Source: Sipunculus nudus (lineage: Eukaryota > Annelida > Sipuncula > Golfingiida > Sipunculidae). Taken from it: a stretch of 64,000 nucleotides of DNA. Below the pieces are notes generated by a model. It did not search any database. It was not told where the DNA came from and was given only the letters and a program-made list of their open reading frames with translations. Below are positions 1 to 12,925 of this stretch, piece by piece (the stretch's first letter is position 1; every line of letters begins with the position of its first letter). Position numbers and translations under genes: made by a program. Where the stretch lies: assembly GCA_026874595.1 (NCBI GenBank), contig CM049317.1:39022401-39086400 (forward strand). Reading direction: 5' to 3'.

Positions 1-2276
1 AATTTGTTTGAAGTCCTGGAACGACTGGAAAACTCAGGTTATTTAACTGAAACAAATAATTATATTAAACACCTCATATGATAGCCTACTGGATACTCTG
101 CTATTATATAATTTAAGCAAAATGTGTGCATGTGTGTGTAAATGTAGAGGGAAGTTATTTACGTTCTCTATGTATAAAAGTTAGGTCACATATATAAACT
201 TAGAAAACGGAAGAATATATAAGACGAAGGGTATGATAGTGACACATAACCAAAAGTGGAACAGTTTTTAAAACATACACATTGAAAACGGCTATAACCC
301 ATATACCAAACTCACAACAAGTTTTGATTCCTGTAATGTACCTTTGTCATTTTTTTTTATTTATGTTTGACCTGTCCATTGTCACTGTTTATATCTGATC
401 ATAATGAACAATGTATGTTAAAGTGTATGTATCATATACTTGAATAAAAATTAGTAATAGTTTGTAAGCTTGCACATGTGAATTATAAACAAAAAGGGTT
501 CCTTGAAATGTACCAAAGTTTCTCGACAAGTAGTCTCGTCCGTCTCACACTTTCTGACAGTAACTGGAAAAGGTTCGTTTTGAGCAGAATCTGGCGGAAG
601 GGTGCACGTGGTTCTTACACAAACTGAAGGTTATTAAACGTAATAGCACGTGGGTTTGTTGTATGCAGAGTAGATTTCATCCAGAACAGAGACTGGACCC
701 TGATGTGATTGGCTGGTGCAAAGTGTGACATCACAGGCAAAATTTAGAAATAACTAAAATCTAGCAATACATGTTATTTTTATTCTTCCCTTATAATTTG
801 GAGCTGACAGTGTTTGAAATGCTCGGGCTTGAAGCTTTGATCAAATCTAGAATTTTTAGTCACATGGGATTTCCCCAGAGGACGTGTGACGTCACTGCCG
901 AGTTGACATTGCTCATAGATTTGCCATTAGTTTTTTTTTTAACAAATCACACAACCTCCTGTTTTTTGTTGAAAATAGATAGAAAAAAGTTTTTTCCTCC
1001 AGGAATAAATTTGGTTCATTTTATGTCAAATCTATATTCATATTTTTTCATAGGCAATTATGTTATATGAAAATATAAAGAGATTTGAATACGTTTACTT
1101 AACCCCAAGGCTATCTTTAGTGCGGCCCTTATTATAGGACCTGACAGACTGAATATGATTTAGGCTCGTCGAACATCTCTGATTATGATGCATCTGGGAT
1201 GACTTGCTCAGGAGTTTCTGACGTTGAATTACGTTGACTAAGTAGACGTTTAATTACGTTAACTTTGTAGACTAGCGATTCAGTCTTGATCGAGACTATA
1301 GTCGACAATTATTAACCAACATCTTTTGGTGGAAGGCTGAACGTGGTATGCTTGCAGACCCAGCTGTTGCTCGGTTGTATGTACTATAGTCTACAGAGTC
1401 ACAACAAATCTGACATAAAATTACATAACAAGTCTTTATTTTCTGTCGGTTTTGAAAAAAAAATAACATTAGCCAAAGTCTATTGATCAACTACCAGAGC
1501 ATACAAGCAAACACACTTAAAGAATGTATATATTAAAACATAAAATATATGATGAATTAATTACTGAAGGACATGTACTGTAAAGTCCGTCCCAGTACCC
1601 GTGTCCGTATGTTTTTCCGGGATAATTTTTCATACAAGTTAAGCAGTGTAAACCTTTCTGGTCCAAATTAAGGTTGCAGGAGCTATTCTGCAGAATACCT
1701 GCGTGAAAATGATGCCTTACCTTGCTTTCATTTTTTTGTGAGACGTCACTGTTGTCTCACAAACACCACACGCAGCCATAGACGTGGAACGTGTACAAAG
1801 GAGGAGTATACCGTTCAGCAGTGCCGGGAAGACGCCACCCACGGTCCGTCAACATAAGTAACACAAAAGAGTTGCAAAGTAAATACATTTTACATGATAT
1901 ATTACTACTTTACACAAAATAAGCGCAATATATGTATATCTACTTTAGGCCAAAGAGCATTTTTAAAGAATATTCTTAAAATTATTATCGCGAAAAAAAA
2001 AATGCGAACAAGGGTTTTGGGACGGATTATAGCATACCTTAAGTACATACAAAAGGAAATTTAATTATAATGTTTACACATATAACACTTGCATTTTATA
2101 ACCTGCCACTTGGTTATTTTAGCATTTAATACTGATAAAGAATCGGTTTGGTAACAAACTTGATTACCATGCCAACCAGGGTCAAACGATACATACTGCG
2201 AGCAAACGAAGTCCCCGTTTGCCAAGCTGTTTTTAGTGCTGCCGCCAATCGGATAGGCCTACCTGCTGAAGGAGTA
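1..2276. other. Non-coding stretch, no recognised gene
   Basis: No convincing coding frame was found on either strand; the longest open frame is 99 codons with no recognisable motif. Two CACGTG E-boxes lie at 605-610 and 647-652, an inverted CCAAT box (ATTGG) at 708-712, and a perfect TGACGTCA CRE-type palindrome at 887-894. These might belong to a promoter, but no transcript start or first exon can be tied to them, and such short motifs occur by chance. Confidence 0.4.
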
Positions 2277-2284
2277 CCTAGGGC

Positions 2285-2882
2285 GGGTCTGACTAATTAC
2301 CCCAACGGACCCAAACGGACCCAAACGGATGTGACAGGTAACCCAAAGGGGCCAAAATATGAACATAAAAAATTAAATTAAATTAAAAGTTTTCATCATA
2401 AGAAGACATGCATTAAACGAGGAAGTTCCAACCAAATAACAATCCTTCAAATTTTCCTCCGAATGTTAACCAAGTTTTTATTTTTGAGCACTAATTTTGA
2501 TTTTAATCAAATGACAAATAACCCCAAACTTACTTTTTCATGTGTCAGGGTAAAAAAAAAAAACAAATAAAAAAGTCTCAAACCAGTTTTGTGGCAGTTT
2601 AGCAAATTACCTTAACTTTGCTGACACTGTTGTTATGAAAAATCGCATGCATCAGAAATGTAAATGCACAGTAATTATCACTTAGGCCTACTGTACAAAA
2701 AAAGTTTGAAAATTTAATAATTTCTAAGCAAATTTGCAACACAGTACAAGCTGGTTTTTTTTTAAGATTTCAAACTGAAATATAAAAAAAATCCACATTT
2801 TGGTTGTATTTTGGCCACCAATCAAATTCATTTGGGTCCGTTGGGGTCTGTTTTTAGGTCCGTTGGGGTAATTAGTCAGACC
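2285..2882. mobile_element. TIR DNA element (MITE-like) with 8-bp target duplication
   Basis: A segment of about 600 bp bounded by inverted repeats. The left end reads GGGTCTGACTAATTACC and the right end is its complement; about 26 bp match exactly apart from one extra G at the left tip. Motifs of the type CAACGGACC recur just inside each end. The flanks are a perfect 8-bp direct repeat CCTAGGGC (2277-2284 and 2883-2890). No transposase is present, so it is non-autonomous. An 8-bp duplication fits hAT, P or Zisupton-like enzymes; the TIR does not start with the usual hAT CAG, so the superfamily is left open. Confidence 0.75.
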
Positions 2883-2890
2883 CCTAGGGC

Positions 2891-3847
2891 CGAGGGTCCT
2901 GACTACGGCGCTCGAGCGCCGTCTTTTCCTTCTTTTAGCCATTCGGATACCATATACATGTACTAAGCATCTCTCTTATTAGTTCCCAACTCTGTTGTAG
3001 CCGGCTAGTGTTTAATCAGGGAACCAGTCTATTTTAGAGTGGTTATCTCAGGTCGGGTCAGTCGGTGAGCGTGACCTTTGACCCTGTCCTCCTGCATCAT
3101 GGAAGCCACCACTGGCATAATTCCTTCACTGGTATCTGAGGGGTACGGACCGGCTGAAGGCACGCGGATATAACATGGCTATGTAACTGGTACGTACAAA
3201 ATGTTCTTATCGTCAACACTTATTTCTCATAACTTATGTAGATCTAGATAAGTTCAATAGTGCCTTGTAGTTCTGGATACGTTGGGGCAAAATCTCCCGT
3301 AGCAACGACCGGCTCGCATTCCAGCAGCATGTTCATTTCATAGCAACTTCCTGTATACAAGGAGTGCCCCATCTGTGTGGCTGTGTCCAGAAAAGAATAT
3401 AAGCTTTGACAACAAATTCAGTGAAGCGATTACACAACAGATGCGACATTATGGTTCAATAAACTGTCTAACTGACACAAGAGAAAAATAAGGCAAGTAC
3501 TAGCAATAAATGAATCATATAACATATTAAGACAGAAGAAAATCTGTTAACTATATTAACAGGCGCGGATCTAGAATTTTTGCAGGGAGGGGTTAACGGG
3601 TGTCATGCATAAAAATTGTCTAAAAAAGATTGTTTGTTAAGAGGGGTTTTGACTCCAAAAATCCCCCGTCATGCATACTGAGATGATTTGTCTAAAAATT
3701 CCAGTTTCAGGTGGCAGGTGTTCCTATTAGATCTTAATACTGGTGTTGCACCTATTGTAAAATCGTACCAATTCAATTATTAAAATATATTTCCTTGAAA
3801 GGTTAATTTTAATGCAATTATAGGTCATATCATTTTGGTATATATTG
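2891..3847. other. Non-coding stretch
   Basis: No coding frame is supported. Around 3562-3690 lies a block beginning near GGCGCGGATCTAGAATTTT and carrying two CATGCATA/CATGCAT segments. It looks like the end of a dispersed repeat, but no partner end was found, so no boundaries are given. Confidence 0.3.
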
Positions 3848-3950
3848 TTACAAAGACAAATAAGTGAGGGGAAAATCCTGGGCCGATCCGGGAGTCGAAC
3901 CTAGGACCGTTTTGCACAAGTCTGGCATACCAACCGCTTCGCTAAAAAAG
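3848..3950 (-). repeat. tRNA-derived SINE head (copy 1)
   Basis: Read on the - strand this carries an A-box-like TAGCGAAGCGGTTGG and, about 35 bp further on, a B-box-like GGTTCGACTCC, the spacing of a tRNA-type RNA polymerase III promoter. The 5' acceptor sequence does not pair with the 3' side, so this is not an intact tRNA gene. The flank TGTTACAAAGACAAATAA recurs at 4126, at the same distance from a second tRNA-like head, so the two are copies of one family. Confidence 0.5.
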
Positions 3951-4124
3951 CAAGCTTCACTAGTGAGACAGTTCGGTCCGCTTTTATGTGCACCCCGTAA
4001 CACACCCCCTCTTAAGAGCGTTCTGCTATCAGAACAAGACTATTTTTCCCCAGGAGTCACTCTTTGGTGAGCTTATTCCCTGGGCCACAAAGTTTTATCG
4101 TCACGTCGGACAAACCCCCATTTT

Positions 4125-4210
4125 GTTACAAAGACAAATAAATGAGGGGAAAATCCTGGGCTGATCTGGTAGTCGAACCCAGGTCGGTGGCCCACAAGTG
4201 GTACAACCCA
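4125..4210 (-). repeat. tRNA-derived SINE head (copy 2)
   Basis: Second copy of the repeat at 3848. It shares the flank TTGTTACAAAGACAAATAA and the segment GAGGGGAAAATCCTGGGC, and on the - strand carries a B-box-like GGTTCGACTAC. The A-box side is more diverged. The 275-bp spacing between copies may reflect a local duplication rather than two insertions. Confidence 0.45.
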
Positions 4211-5033
4211 GTACGGTGAGAATTAATCTCATGGATGGTTGTTAACAGTTCTAACTGTTCAAATATCTTTGGGCACATATTTCCTTTTGTAGCATAAAGA
4301 ATGTTCAAGACACCATATAACCCCTGCATAATACTATTAATACAGATACTAAGACGCCTTTGGGACCAGAATTACTGCTGAATGATTAGTATGAAGGAAA
4401 TGATGGGCACTCACTGTAAATGAAATGAGATATTGCTTCTTCTCCACACGGGCTCTTGGTATCATCTGGTTGTATCAGCCAATAGGAATTTGGCATGCTT
4501 ATTAACACTGCTATGTATGATGGGAAGGATTTTTATGAAAATGATTGTCTATGCTACTATATAATGCTATATTGTATGAAGTTATAATAATGATCACTAT
4601 CTTATCAGATTATTTAATCTTAAATCTTATATTTAAAAAAGCAGGGAAGCATAAACAATCACTTATACTGTAATTTAAATCTAGTAAGCAACCTTTCTGT
4701 ATATAAATGTAGATTACAATGGTTACATTTATATCTAATAAATTTACGTTTTTTTGTCAGCTGCCATATAGAAATTATGCAAAAGGCACATGTTACAGGT
4801 TATCTTGTGCCACCACCTAGGGGTAAATATTGTAAAAAATTGCATGAATTTTGTTTGACACACTTGCAGGATTTCATTGTATCAAAGGGTCTGGCTAAAT
4901 GCATGGAAGAGGTAGATTATACATACATATTGCTATTGTAGACAGTTGATATGAATCACTGAATGGTTAAAAGGTTCCTTTTTACAAATCATGGTTTTGG
5001 TGTCACAAAAAGTCATGATTTTTAACAGTTTTG
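4211..5033. other. Non-coding AT-rich stretch
   Basis: No coding frame, RNA gene or repeat boundary could be supported here. Confidence 0.3.
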
Positions 5034-5600
5034 AGCTCAGATGACTAAGTCAACTGAACTTTAGTGATCAGTTATCGTCCATCGTCCGTCTGTTAGACTA
5101 GCACGTTTTGACACAATTGGACCTAGAAGACTGTAACTGAATATCCAGGGAGGTCAATAATATAAAAAATCTCCTTGGAAACCTGAAATAAGGTCACCGT
5201 GACCTATATCCTCTGAGCTATTGGGTTTTTAAGTACCACCAGAATAAAGAAAATTTGATACATAACCTCCATTATCTTGGAAATAAATGCATTGATTGCC
5301 CTGAATAATCCCCTGAATATTGACCATGACAAGATATTAAAGAAAAACCTTGGTTTTCCATTAAAAACCCTTTGTTACACTTCAGGATTGCCTAATATCA
5401 AAACCACTGATCTGTTTTTTATCATATTTAGTTCACATATTATTTCATACATTTCCTATGTACATACAAAAATTAGGTCAGTAAAGCATAATTTGTTGAT
5501 GTTACGGGCCCGAAAATAATGTACCTTGTAAAAAAATCAGGAACTATATTTACTCACTTAACATAAGAATTGCTGAAGCTAGAGACTTTTGTTCAGGGAT
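5034..5600 (+). mobile_element. Helentron-like element, family 1, diverged head and core
   Basis: The left edge GAGCTCAGATGACTAAGTC is a diverged form of the family-1 head seen at 22785, 56503, 58016 and 58192. It is followed by the same internal text (CCATCGTCCGTCTG, CCAGGGAGGTC, AAGGTCACCGTGACC). The block at 5330-5590 matches the block at 58390-58690. No tail was found, so the copy is 3' truncated or its right end has decayed. Confidence 0.5.
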
Positions 5601-6163
5601 ATAACCAGGGCTGGTTTTTTTCGAAAGAAATGTATTTCTTTGAGACATTGGAAGAAATTGGACAAAATGGGGTTTCTTCACCTCAGTTTTGAGGTCATCA
5701 GTAACGTTATTCAAAATTTGTCCACTTAGAGCCTCTCTGGTGGGAGGCTGAAATCCAGGGCAGACATGTCTCTGAATGATGTCTCTGAATGATTGATGCT
5801 CAGCAAATGCAAATGGAATATTGCATGAATAGAAGAATTTGCCACCAGAATGTCTAGGTTAGATTTGGCTGTACCACAGGCTTTTACCACATTTGCAGAC
5901 ATTTTTTTGCTGGACTACATTCTTCTTTGCTGCTGGTTCAGCCACTGAATTCTCCTCCAGCCGACACTTGGCAGTAAACAGGTTTGCTAAGTCATTATGT
6001 CTGTCATTTTCTGTAGCAGCTGACTTACAGTTAGCAGCAAATTTACAACTTACTTCTACTCTTACAGTTTCTGAACAGCATCTTTTGTGTGTCCTCCACG
6101 AAACATTTTGTATCTGTTGTTGTATGTGTCTTTCTGATTGAGTACCAAGATAGAACATGTTAC

Positions 6164-6216
<53 letters not shown>

Positions 6217-6285
6217 ATATTTACCTGAGTAATATACAAAAAGTCAACATTTTGATATGCAGCACACACAAGTTCCTAACTTTAA
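5601..6285. other. Unassigned stretch with a (TA)n microsatellite
   Basis: A 136-codon - strand frame (5859-6269) runs through the (TA)n tract at about 6166-6213. Its TA-encoded Ile-Tyr run makes the full frame implausible. The part left of the microsatellite is Lys/Asn/Cys-rich and could hide a small exon, but nothing in it is recognisable. Confidence 0.3.
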
Positions 6286-7580
6286 TTGAACCCTGACAGC
6301 TGAGAGCAGAGTGTACCCTGACAGCACAGTGTACCCTTACACGAGAGCATTGTACCCTGACAGCAGAGAACACAGTGTACCCTGACAGCAGAGAACACAG
6401 TGTACCCTGACACCAGAGAACACAGTGTACCCTGACACCAGAGAACACAGTGTACCCTGACACCAGAGAACACAGTGTACCCTGACACCAGAGAGCACAG
6501 TGTACCCTGACAGCTGAGAGCACAGTGTACCCTGACACCAGAGAACACAGTGTACCCTGACACCAGAGAACACAGTGTACCCTGACACCAAAGAACACAG
6601 TGTACCCTGACACCAGAGAACACAGTGTACCCTGACACCAGAGAACACAGTGTACCCTGACACCAGAGAGCACAGTGTACCCTGACACCAGAGAACACAG
6701 TGTACCCTGACACCAGAGAACACAGTGTACCCTGACACCAGAGAGCACAGTGTACCCTGACACCAGAGAGCACAGTGTACCCTGACAGCTGAGAGCACAG
6801 TGTACCCTGACACCAGAGAACACAGTGTACCCTGACACCAGAGAGCACAGTGTACCCTGACACCAGAGAACACAGTGTACCCTGACACCAGAGAACACAG
6901 TGTACCCTGACACCAGAGAGCACAGTGTTCCCTGACACCAGAGAACACAGTGTACCCTGACACCAGAGAACACAGTGTACCCTGACAGCTGAGAGCACAG
7001 TGTACCCTGACACCAGAGAACACAGTGTACCCTGACAGCTGAGAGCACAGTGTACCCTGACACCAGAGAACGCAGTGTACCCTGACACCAAAGAACACAG
7101 TGTACCCTGACAGCTGGGAGCACAGTGTACCCTGACACCAGAGAACGCAGTGTACCCTGACAGCTGAGAACACAGTGTACCCTGACACCAGAGAACACAG
7201 TGTACCCTGACACCAGAGAACACAGTGTACCCTGACAGCTGAGAGCACAGTGTACCCTGACACCAGAGAACACAGTGTACCCTGACACCAGAGAGCACAG
7301 TGTACCCTGACACCAGAGAGCACAGTGTACCCTGACACCAGAGAACACAGTGTACCCTGACACCAGAGAACACAGTGTACCCTGACAGCTGGGAGCACAG
7401 TGTACCCTGACACCAGAGAGCACAGTGTACCCTGACACCAGAGAGCACAGTGTACCCTGAGAACCAGAGAGCACAGTGTACCCTGACAGCTGAGAATGCA
7501 GTGTACACTGACAACTGAGAGTGCAGTGTACCCTGACAGCAGAGAGCACAGTGTACCCTGACACTGGAGAGCACAGTGTA
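6286..7580. repeat. Tandem satellite, 25-bp unit, about 51 copies
   Basis: Direct tandem repeat with unit CACCAGAGAACACAGTGTAC plus CCTGA (25 bp). The main variants swap CACCAGAGAA for CAGCTGAGAG and AACACAG for AGCACAG. On the - strand the unit has no stop in any frame, and 25 is not a multiple of three, so all three frames stay open for 430-458 codons and cycle through the same 25-residue peptide. These frames are a property of the repeat and are not genes. Copies at both ends are the most diverged. Confidence 0.95.
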
Positions 7581-8733
7581 TATTGATCAGAACACCTGCC
7601 CCTCTAAAGCAGTTACAGTGCAATTTTAACTGGTGCCAAAAGGGATACCTTGTAATCAACTCCATGTATTGTTTATATGCTTTTAAACACTGCTGTATTA
7701 TGAGTAATACCACTGGTTGTTAAAGACTACAACAAGCAGCTGAAGTAGTTCAGCAGGTCAGATATATAGAGGGTACCAGTCTGTTTAATCTTCATAGAGC
7801 CTGACAGTCTAGTCACTGCAGGATTCTTCATTCAAGATTTGTGAATTTCATGCCTGCTTCAAGTCAGTTTGATTTTAAACTAGAAAAGGCTAAATAAAGT
7901 GCACCTAAGGACGGAAATGCTTCATAGATTTATGGCGAGCTTGATCTGTTTACATGGCTGTTTCATAAATCTTGATTCAGCATTCTCACGTTGTGCAAAA
8001 GGTGACACATATATGTTTACTTTACATTTAAATATATGTGTTAGTAATGAATTCATGATATAATGGGTCCACCTGTCAAACACAACAGAGGTTTTAAGGG
8101 GATTATCAAGAGAGTCACTGTGTACCAGTATATTTGAATGCATATAATCTCCTGTGTCAAGGTTATGAAACTGATTTTGTATGGGTATGAACACATTTAA
8201 AATATCCAGGGAAGGTACTTACTGACACTGGTTCACACAGTGTGATAAGGGAAAAGCTATATATATATATATATATCACATTTCTCATGTGGCTTATCTG
8301 TTAAATACATAGGTTCCTGTTGGTAAAGGTAAAAGGTAAAGGTTGGGGTTTATTGTCTGATATCTCTGACAATGTCTGTCTCATCTGACTTTATATTTAG
8401 CCTTCCTGGTCTTTTCAGGCCTGTTCATTCTTGTAGTTTTTTTTGGATCCCTGGGGAGCATACAACCCAAGCAGCCATATCAAGCACTAAGGTTATTTGT
8501 TTTACATTTGCCTGCCCTGATGATCAGTACCCATTCACTCCTGGGTTGAGAGAGCAACCTTTGTGGTAAATACTTTGTCTAGGAGTCTCAGCACAGACAG
8601 TGGTCAGAAAGGGACGAAACCCACAACCTTGCAGTCACAACTCCAGTTCCCAAACAATAACACCACCATGCTCCACTTGGTTTGAGTAACACATTTGTAA
8701 AGCCTGTTAGTGATAACCTGTCTAAACTCATTC
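7581..8733. other. Non-coding stretch
   Basis: No coding frame supported. A short (TA)n tract lies at about 8260-8277. Confidence 0.3.
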
Positions 8734-8741
8734 CTGGCATG

Positions 8742-9720
8742 CAGGCTTTGGTTAAGTACATGTACTTGTACTTGGTACTTGTACTCAAGTACAAACAATT
8801 TCAGTACTTGGCCTGTACTTTTACTGTACTTGTACATGCTTAAAATGTACTTTAAAAATCAAGTACTAGTCAAGTTCATGTATTTTTTTAAAATTATTTT
8901 GAATACAGAGCCACTTATCTATTTACCATTAACACAACATTAGGAGACCTCAGGTCAGACAGAAATCTTAGCACTATGTTTGACTGATAGACTCAGACAG
9001 AACTGACACTAGACTGAATAATTCAGCCTGTTTTGTGAGTTGTTCTGATGAACCAAACCTATACCTCAGTCCTAAACTGTTCAGATCCTCAGACCTGATT
9101 ATATGAATGGCTTGTGGAAACACTACCCAGTCAGTAGTTCTGCTGAGTAAATTTGTCCCAGGTTACATCTGCTCATGCTCCAGGCTCATTAGCCATGGTA
9201 ACTGAGCAGGTCTGGTTGGTAGTGAGTAAATCTGGATTTGAGTTGTCACAGCTGAACCATACACAACCCTCAGGTCGACAGTTGAGCTGATCAGCTGTGA
9301 GTTTTACACACCAGTTCAAGCATCAAATGCAACTTTTTTGTGTTCTGATATATGACTGTGTAATAGTGTATATAATTGCCGAAAGGCCATAATGACTGTC
9401 ACCCTGGACTACCTAGAATAACAAAAAAAAAACTTTCAGCAATTGGAGCATCAACCTACCTTTTTTGTGTACCAGTACTGATATCTGACTGTGTAACAGT
9501 GTGTATAATATAGGTAATTGTTTTATCAATAAATATTTAAAAAAAATGGCTTTTTTTAGTTTTTTTTTAATTAAAAGTACTTTTACTAGTACTCAAGTAC
9601 AGACCCCTGTACTTGTACTTATACTCAAGTACATTGAAAAATTGTGTACTTGTACTAGACAAATTCTGATTTACATGTACTTGTACTCAAGTACAGACCC
9701 CCTGTACTTGTCCAAGCCTG
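8742..9720. mobile_element. Non-autonomous hAT-type element with 8-bp target duplication
   Basis: The element starts CAGGCTTTGG and ends CCAAGCCTG, inverted copies of a hAT-like terminus. Just inside both ends lie inverted blocks built from GTACTTGTACTCAAGTAC, at 8756-8870 and 9578-9716. The flanks are a perfect 8-bp direct repeat CTGGCATG (8734-8741 and 9721-9728). TIRs starting CAG with an 8-bp duplication are typical of hAT transposons. No transposase frame is present in the 979 bp, so movement would need an enzyme supplied from elsewhere. Confidence 0.85.
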
Positions 9721-9761
9721 CTGGCATGTGACATTTATCTTGCAAACCATGTGCCTCTTAC

Positions 9762-11155
9762 AGACTTCATGGGACTAGGTGACAGGGCATGTACAGGTAG
9801 ACTTCACAGGACTGAGTCACAGGGTATGTACAGGCAAACTTCATAGGACTGAGTGACAGGGTATGTACAGGCAGACTTCATTGGACTGAGTGACAGGGTA
9901 TGTACAGGTTGACTTAATAGGACTGAGTGACAGGGTTTGTACAGGCAGACTTCATTGGACTGAGTGACAGGGTATTACAGGTAGACTTCACAAGACTGAG
10001 TGACAGGGCATATACAGGTAAACTTCACCGGACTGAGTGACAGGCCTTTACAGGTAGACTTCACAGGATTGAGTGACAGGGCATATACAGGCAGACTTCA
10101 CAGGACTGAGTGACAGGGTATGTACAGGTAGACTTCACCGGTCTGAGTGACAGGGTATGAACAGGTTGACATTACAGGACTGAGTGACAGGGCATGTACA
10201 AGCAAACTTCATAGGGCTGAGTGACAGGGTAATACAGGTAAACTTCACAGGACTGAATGACAGGGTATGTACAGGTAGACTTCACAGAACTGAGTGACAG
10301 GGCATATACAGGCAGACTTCACAGGACTGAGTGACAGGGTATGTACAGGCAGAGTTCATAGAACTGAGTGACAGGGCATGTACAAGCAAACTTCACAGGG
10401 CTGAGTGACAGGGTATTACAGGTAGACTTCACAGGACTGAGTGACTGGGTATGTACAGGTAGACTTCACAGGACTGAGTGACAGGGTATGTACAGGTTGA
10501 CCTTACAGGACTGAGTGACAGGGCATGTACAGGCAAACTTAACAGGACTGAGTGACAGGGCATGTACAGGTGGACTTCATAGAACTGAGTGACAGAGCAT
10601 GTACAGGTAGACTTCACAGGACTGAGTGACAGGGCATGTACAGGTGGACTTCATAGAACTGAGTGACAGGGTATGTACAGGTAGACTTCACAGGACTGAG
10701 TGACAGGGTATGTACAGGTAGACTTCACAGGACTGAGTGACAGGGTATGTACAGGTAGACTTCACAGGACTGAGTGACAGGGTATGTACAGGTAGACTTC
10801 ACAGGACTGAGTGACAGGGCATGTACAGGTGGACTTCATAGAACTGAGTGACAGAGCATGTACAGGTAGACTTCACAGGACTGAGTGACAGGGTATGTAC
10901 AGGTAGACTTCACAGGACTGAGTGACAGGGCATGTACAGGTGGACTTCATAGAACTGAGTGACAGGGCATGTACAGGTAGACTTCACAGGAATGAGTGAC
11001 AGGGTATGTACAGGTAGACTTCACAGGACTGAGTGACAGGGGATCTACAAGTAGGCTTCACAGGACTGAGTGACAGGGTATGTACAGTTAGACTTCACAG
11101 GACTGAGTGATATGTACAGTTATACTTAAAAAATCTATGTAACAGTGTATGGACA
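9762..11155. repeat. Tandem satellite, 37-bp unit, about 37 copies
   Basis: The unit reads ACTTCACAGGACTGAGTGAC then AGGGTATGTACAGGTAG (37 bp). Variants include GCATGTACAGG and TTCATAGAACTG. The copies at 10660-10900 are almost identical while both edges are diverged, as expected when unequal exchange homogenises the centre. The 62-codon - strand frame within it is a repeat artefact. Confidence 0.95.
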
Positions 11156-11254
11156 GGCAAACTCAACTTTATTTGATAGTAAAATATAATTCAGTTGAAT
11201 GTTATATGATGCGGTCTTCAAGCATAGAATGAATAACTGGGTAATGTTAAAAGT

Positions 11255-12868
11255 AACCTGGATAAAACTTTTATCTTAATAAGACTTTTATTTAGGAGGT
11301 TTCCTGGTTAAAAAAATTAGTGTTTAGGACTAAAATGTAGGAGGATTCCTGGTTACAAATAAGTGTTTATGACCAAAATGTAAGTTTCCAAGATAAAAAT
11401 AAATGTTTTGGACTTAAATGTTAGAGGTTACATGGATGAAAATTATAATCTTGTGTTTTGGACTAAAATGTAGGAGGTTTCTTGGATAAAACATATAGTG
11501 GAGGACTTATATTTGAAAGTTTCCTTGAAAAAACATAGTGAAGGACTCATATGTCCCTGGTTTCCTTGATAAATCTTATATATAAATAAGTATTTAAGAC
11601 TGAAATGTAGGAGGTTTCCTTGATATAAATAACTGTTTAGGACTCAAATAGAAGAGGTTTCCTGGATATGAATTAGTGTTCAGGACTGATATGTTGGAGG
11701 TTTCCTGGATAAAAATAAGTGTTTAGGACTTAAATGTAAGACGTTTCCTGGAAAAAATTACAGTTAGGACTAAATGTAGGAGGATTCTGTGATATAAATT
11801 AATAAGGACTGAAATTAGTGTTTATGATTGAAATGTAGGAGGATTCTTGGATATAAATTAGCGTTTAGGACTAAAATATAAGAGGTTTCCTCAATACAAA
11901 AATAGTGTTTAGGACTGAAATGAAGGAGGATTCCTGGAAATAATTTAGTGTTTAGGACTAAAATGTAAGAGATTTCCTTGATACAAAAATAGTGTTTAGG
12001 ACTGATATGTTGGAGGTTTCCTGGATATAAATATGTAATTAGGATATAAATACGTGATTCAGACTAAATTAGAAGATGTTTCCTGGATAAAAATAAGTGT
12101 TTAGGACTTTAATGTGGGAGGATTCCTTGATAAAAATTAGTGTGTAGGACTGAAATGTAGGAGGTTTTATTGCAAACAAAATTGTGTTTAAGACTAAAAT
12201 GTAGCATGTATCCTTATATAAATTGTTTAGCACTAAAATGTAGGATGTTTCCTTGATAAATATTAGTGTTTGGGACAAAAATTCAGGAGGTTTCCTTGAT
12301 AAATATAGGTGTTTAGGATAAAAATGTAGGTTTCCTGAAAAAAAAATTAGTATTTAGGACTGAAATTAGGAGGTTTCAAGGATTAAAAAATTAGTGTTTA
12401 GGATTGAAATGCTGGAGGATTCCAGGATATAAATTAGTGTTTAGGACTAAAATGTAGAGGTTTCCTGGAAAAAAGTAGTGTTTAGGACTAAAATGTAGAG
12501 GTTTCCTGGAAAAAAAGTGGTGTTTAGGACTAAAATGTAGAGGTTTCCAGGAAAAAAAGTAGTGTTTAGGACTAAAATGTAGAGGTTTCCTGGGAAAAAA
12601 TTGCAGTGTTTAGGACTGATATGTAGGAGGTTACTTGGTTAAAAATTAGTGTTTTTGACCAAAATGTAGATTTCCCTAAATAAAAATAAGTGTTTAGGAC
12701 TAAAATCTTAGAGGTTTCTGCGATATAAATTATTGTTCATGACAAAAATGTAGGAGGTTTCCTGGGAAAAAATTTGTGTTTAGGACTTTAACTTAGGAGG
12801 TTTCCAGGATAAAACCTTTATATAAATTAGTGTGGAGGACTTAGATTTAGGAAGTTTCTTTGATAAAT

Positions 12869-12925
<57 letters not shown>

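Noticed and set aside
605-894. Promoter made of E-boxes, CCAAT and CRE
   Set aside because: Short motifs only, with no downstream first exon, TATA context or CpG-rich block to support it.
3870-3945. Intact tRNA gene
   Set aside because: A- and B-box-like segments are present on the - strand, but the acceptor ends do not pair; it is more likely a SINE head.
5859-6269. 136-codon - strand frame
   Set aside because: It reads through a (TA)n microsatellite and has no recognisable domain.
6221-7713. Three long overlapping - strand open frames (430-458 codons)
   Set aside because: They are produced by a 25-bp repeat lacking stops in all phases; all three give the same cyclic peptide, with no domain or splice context.
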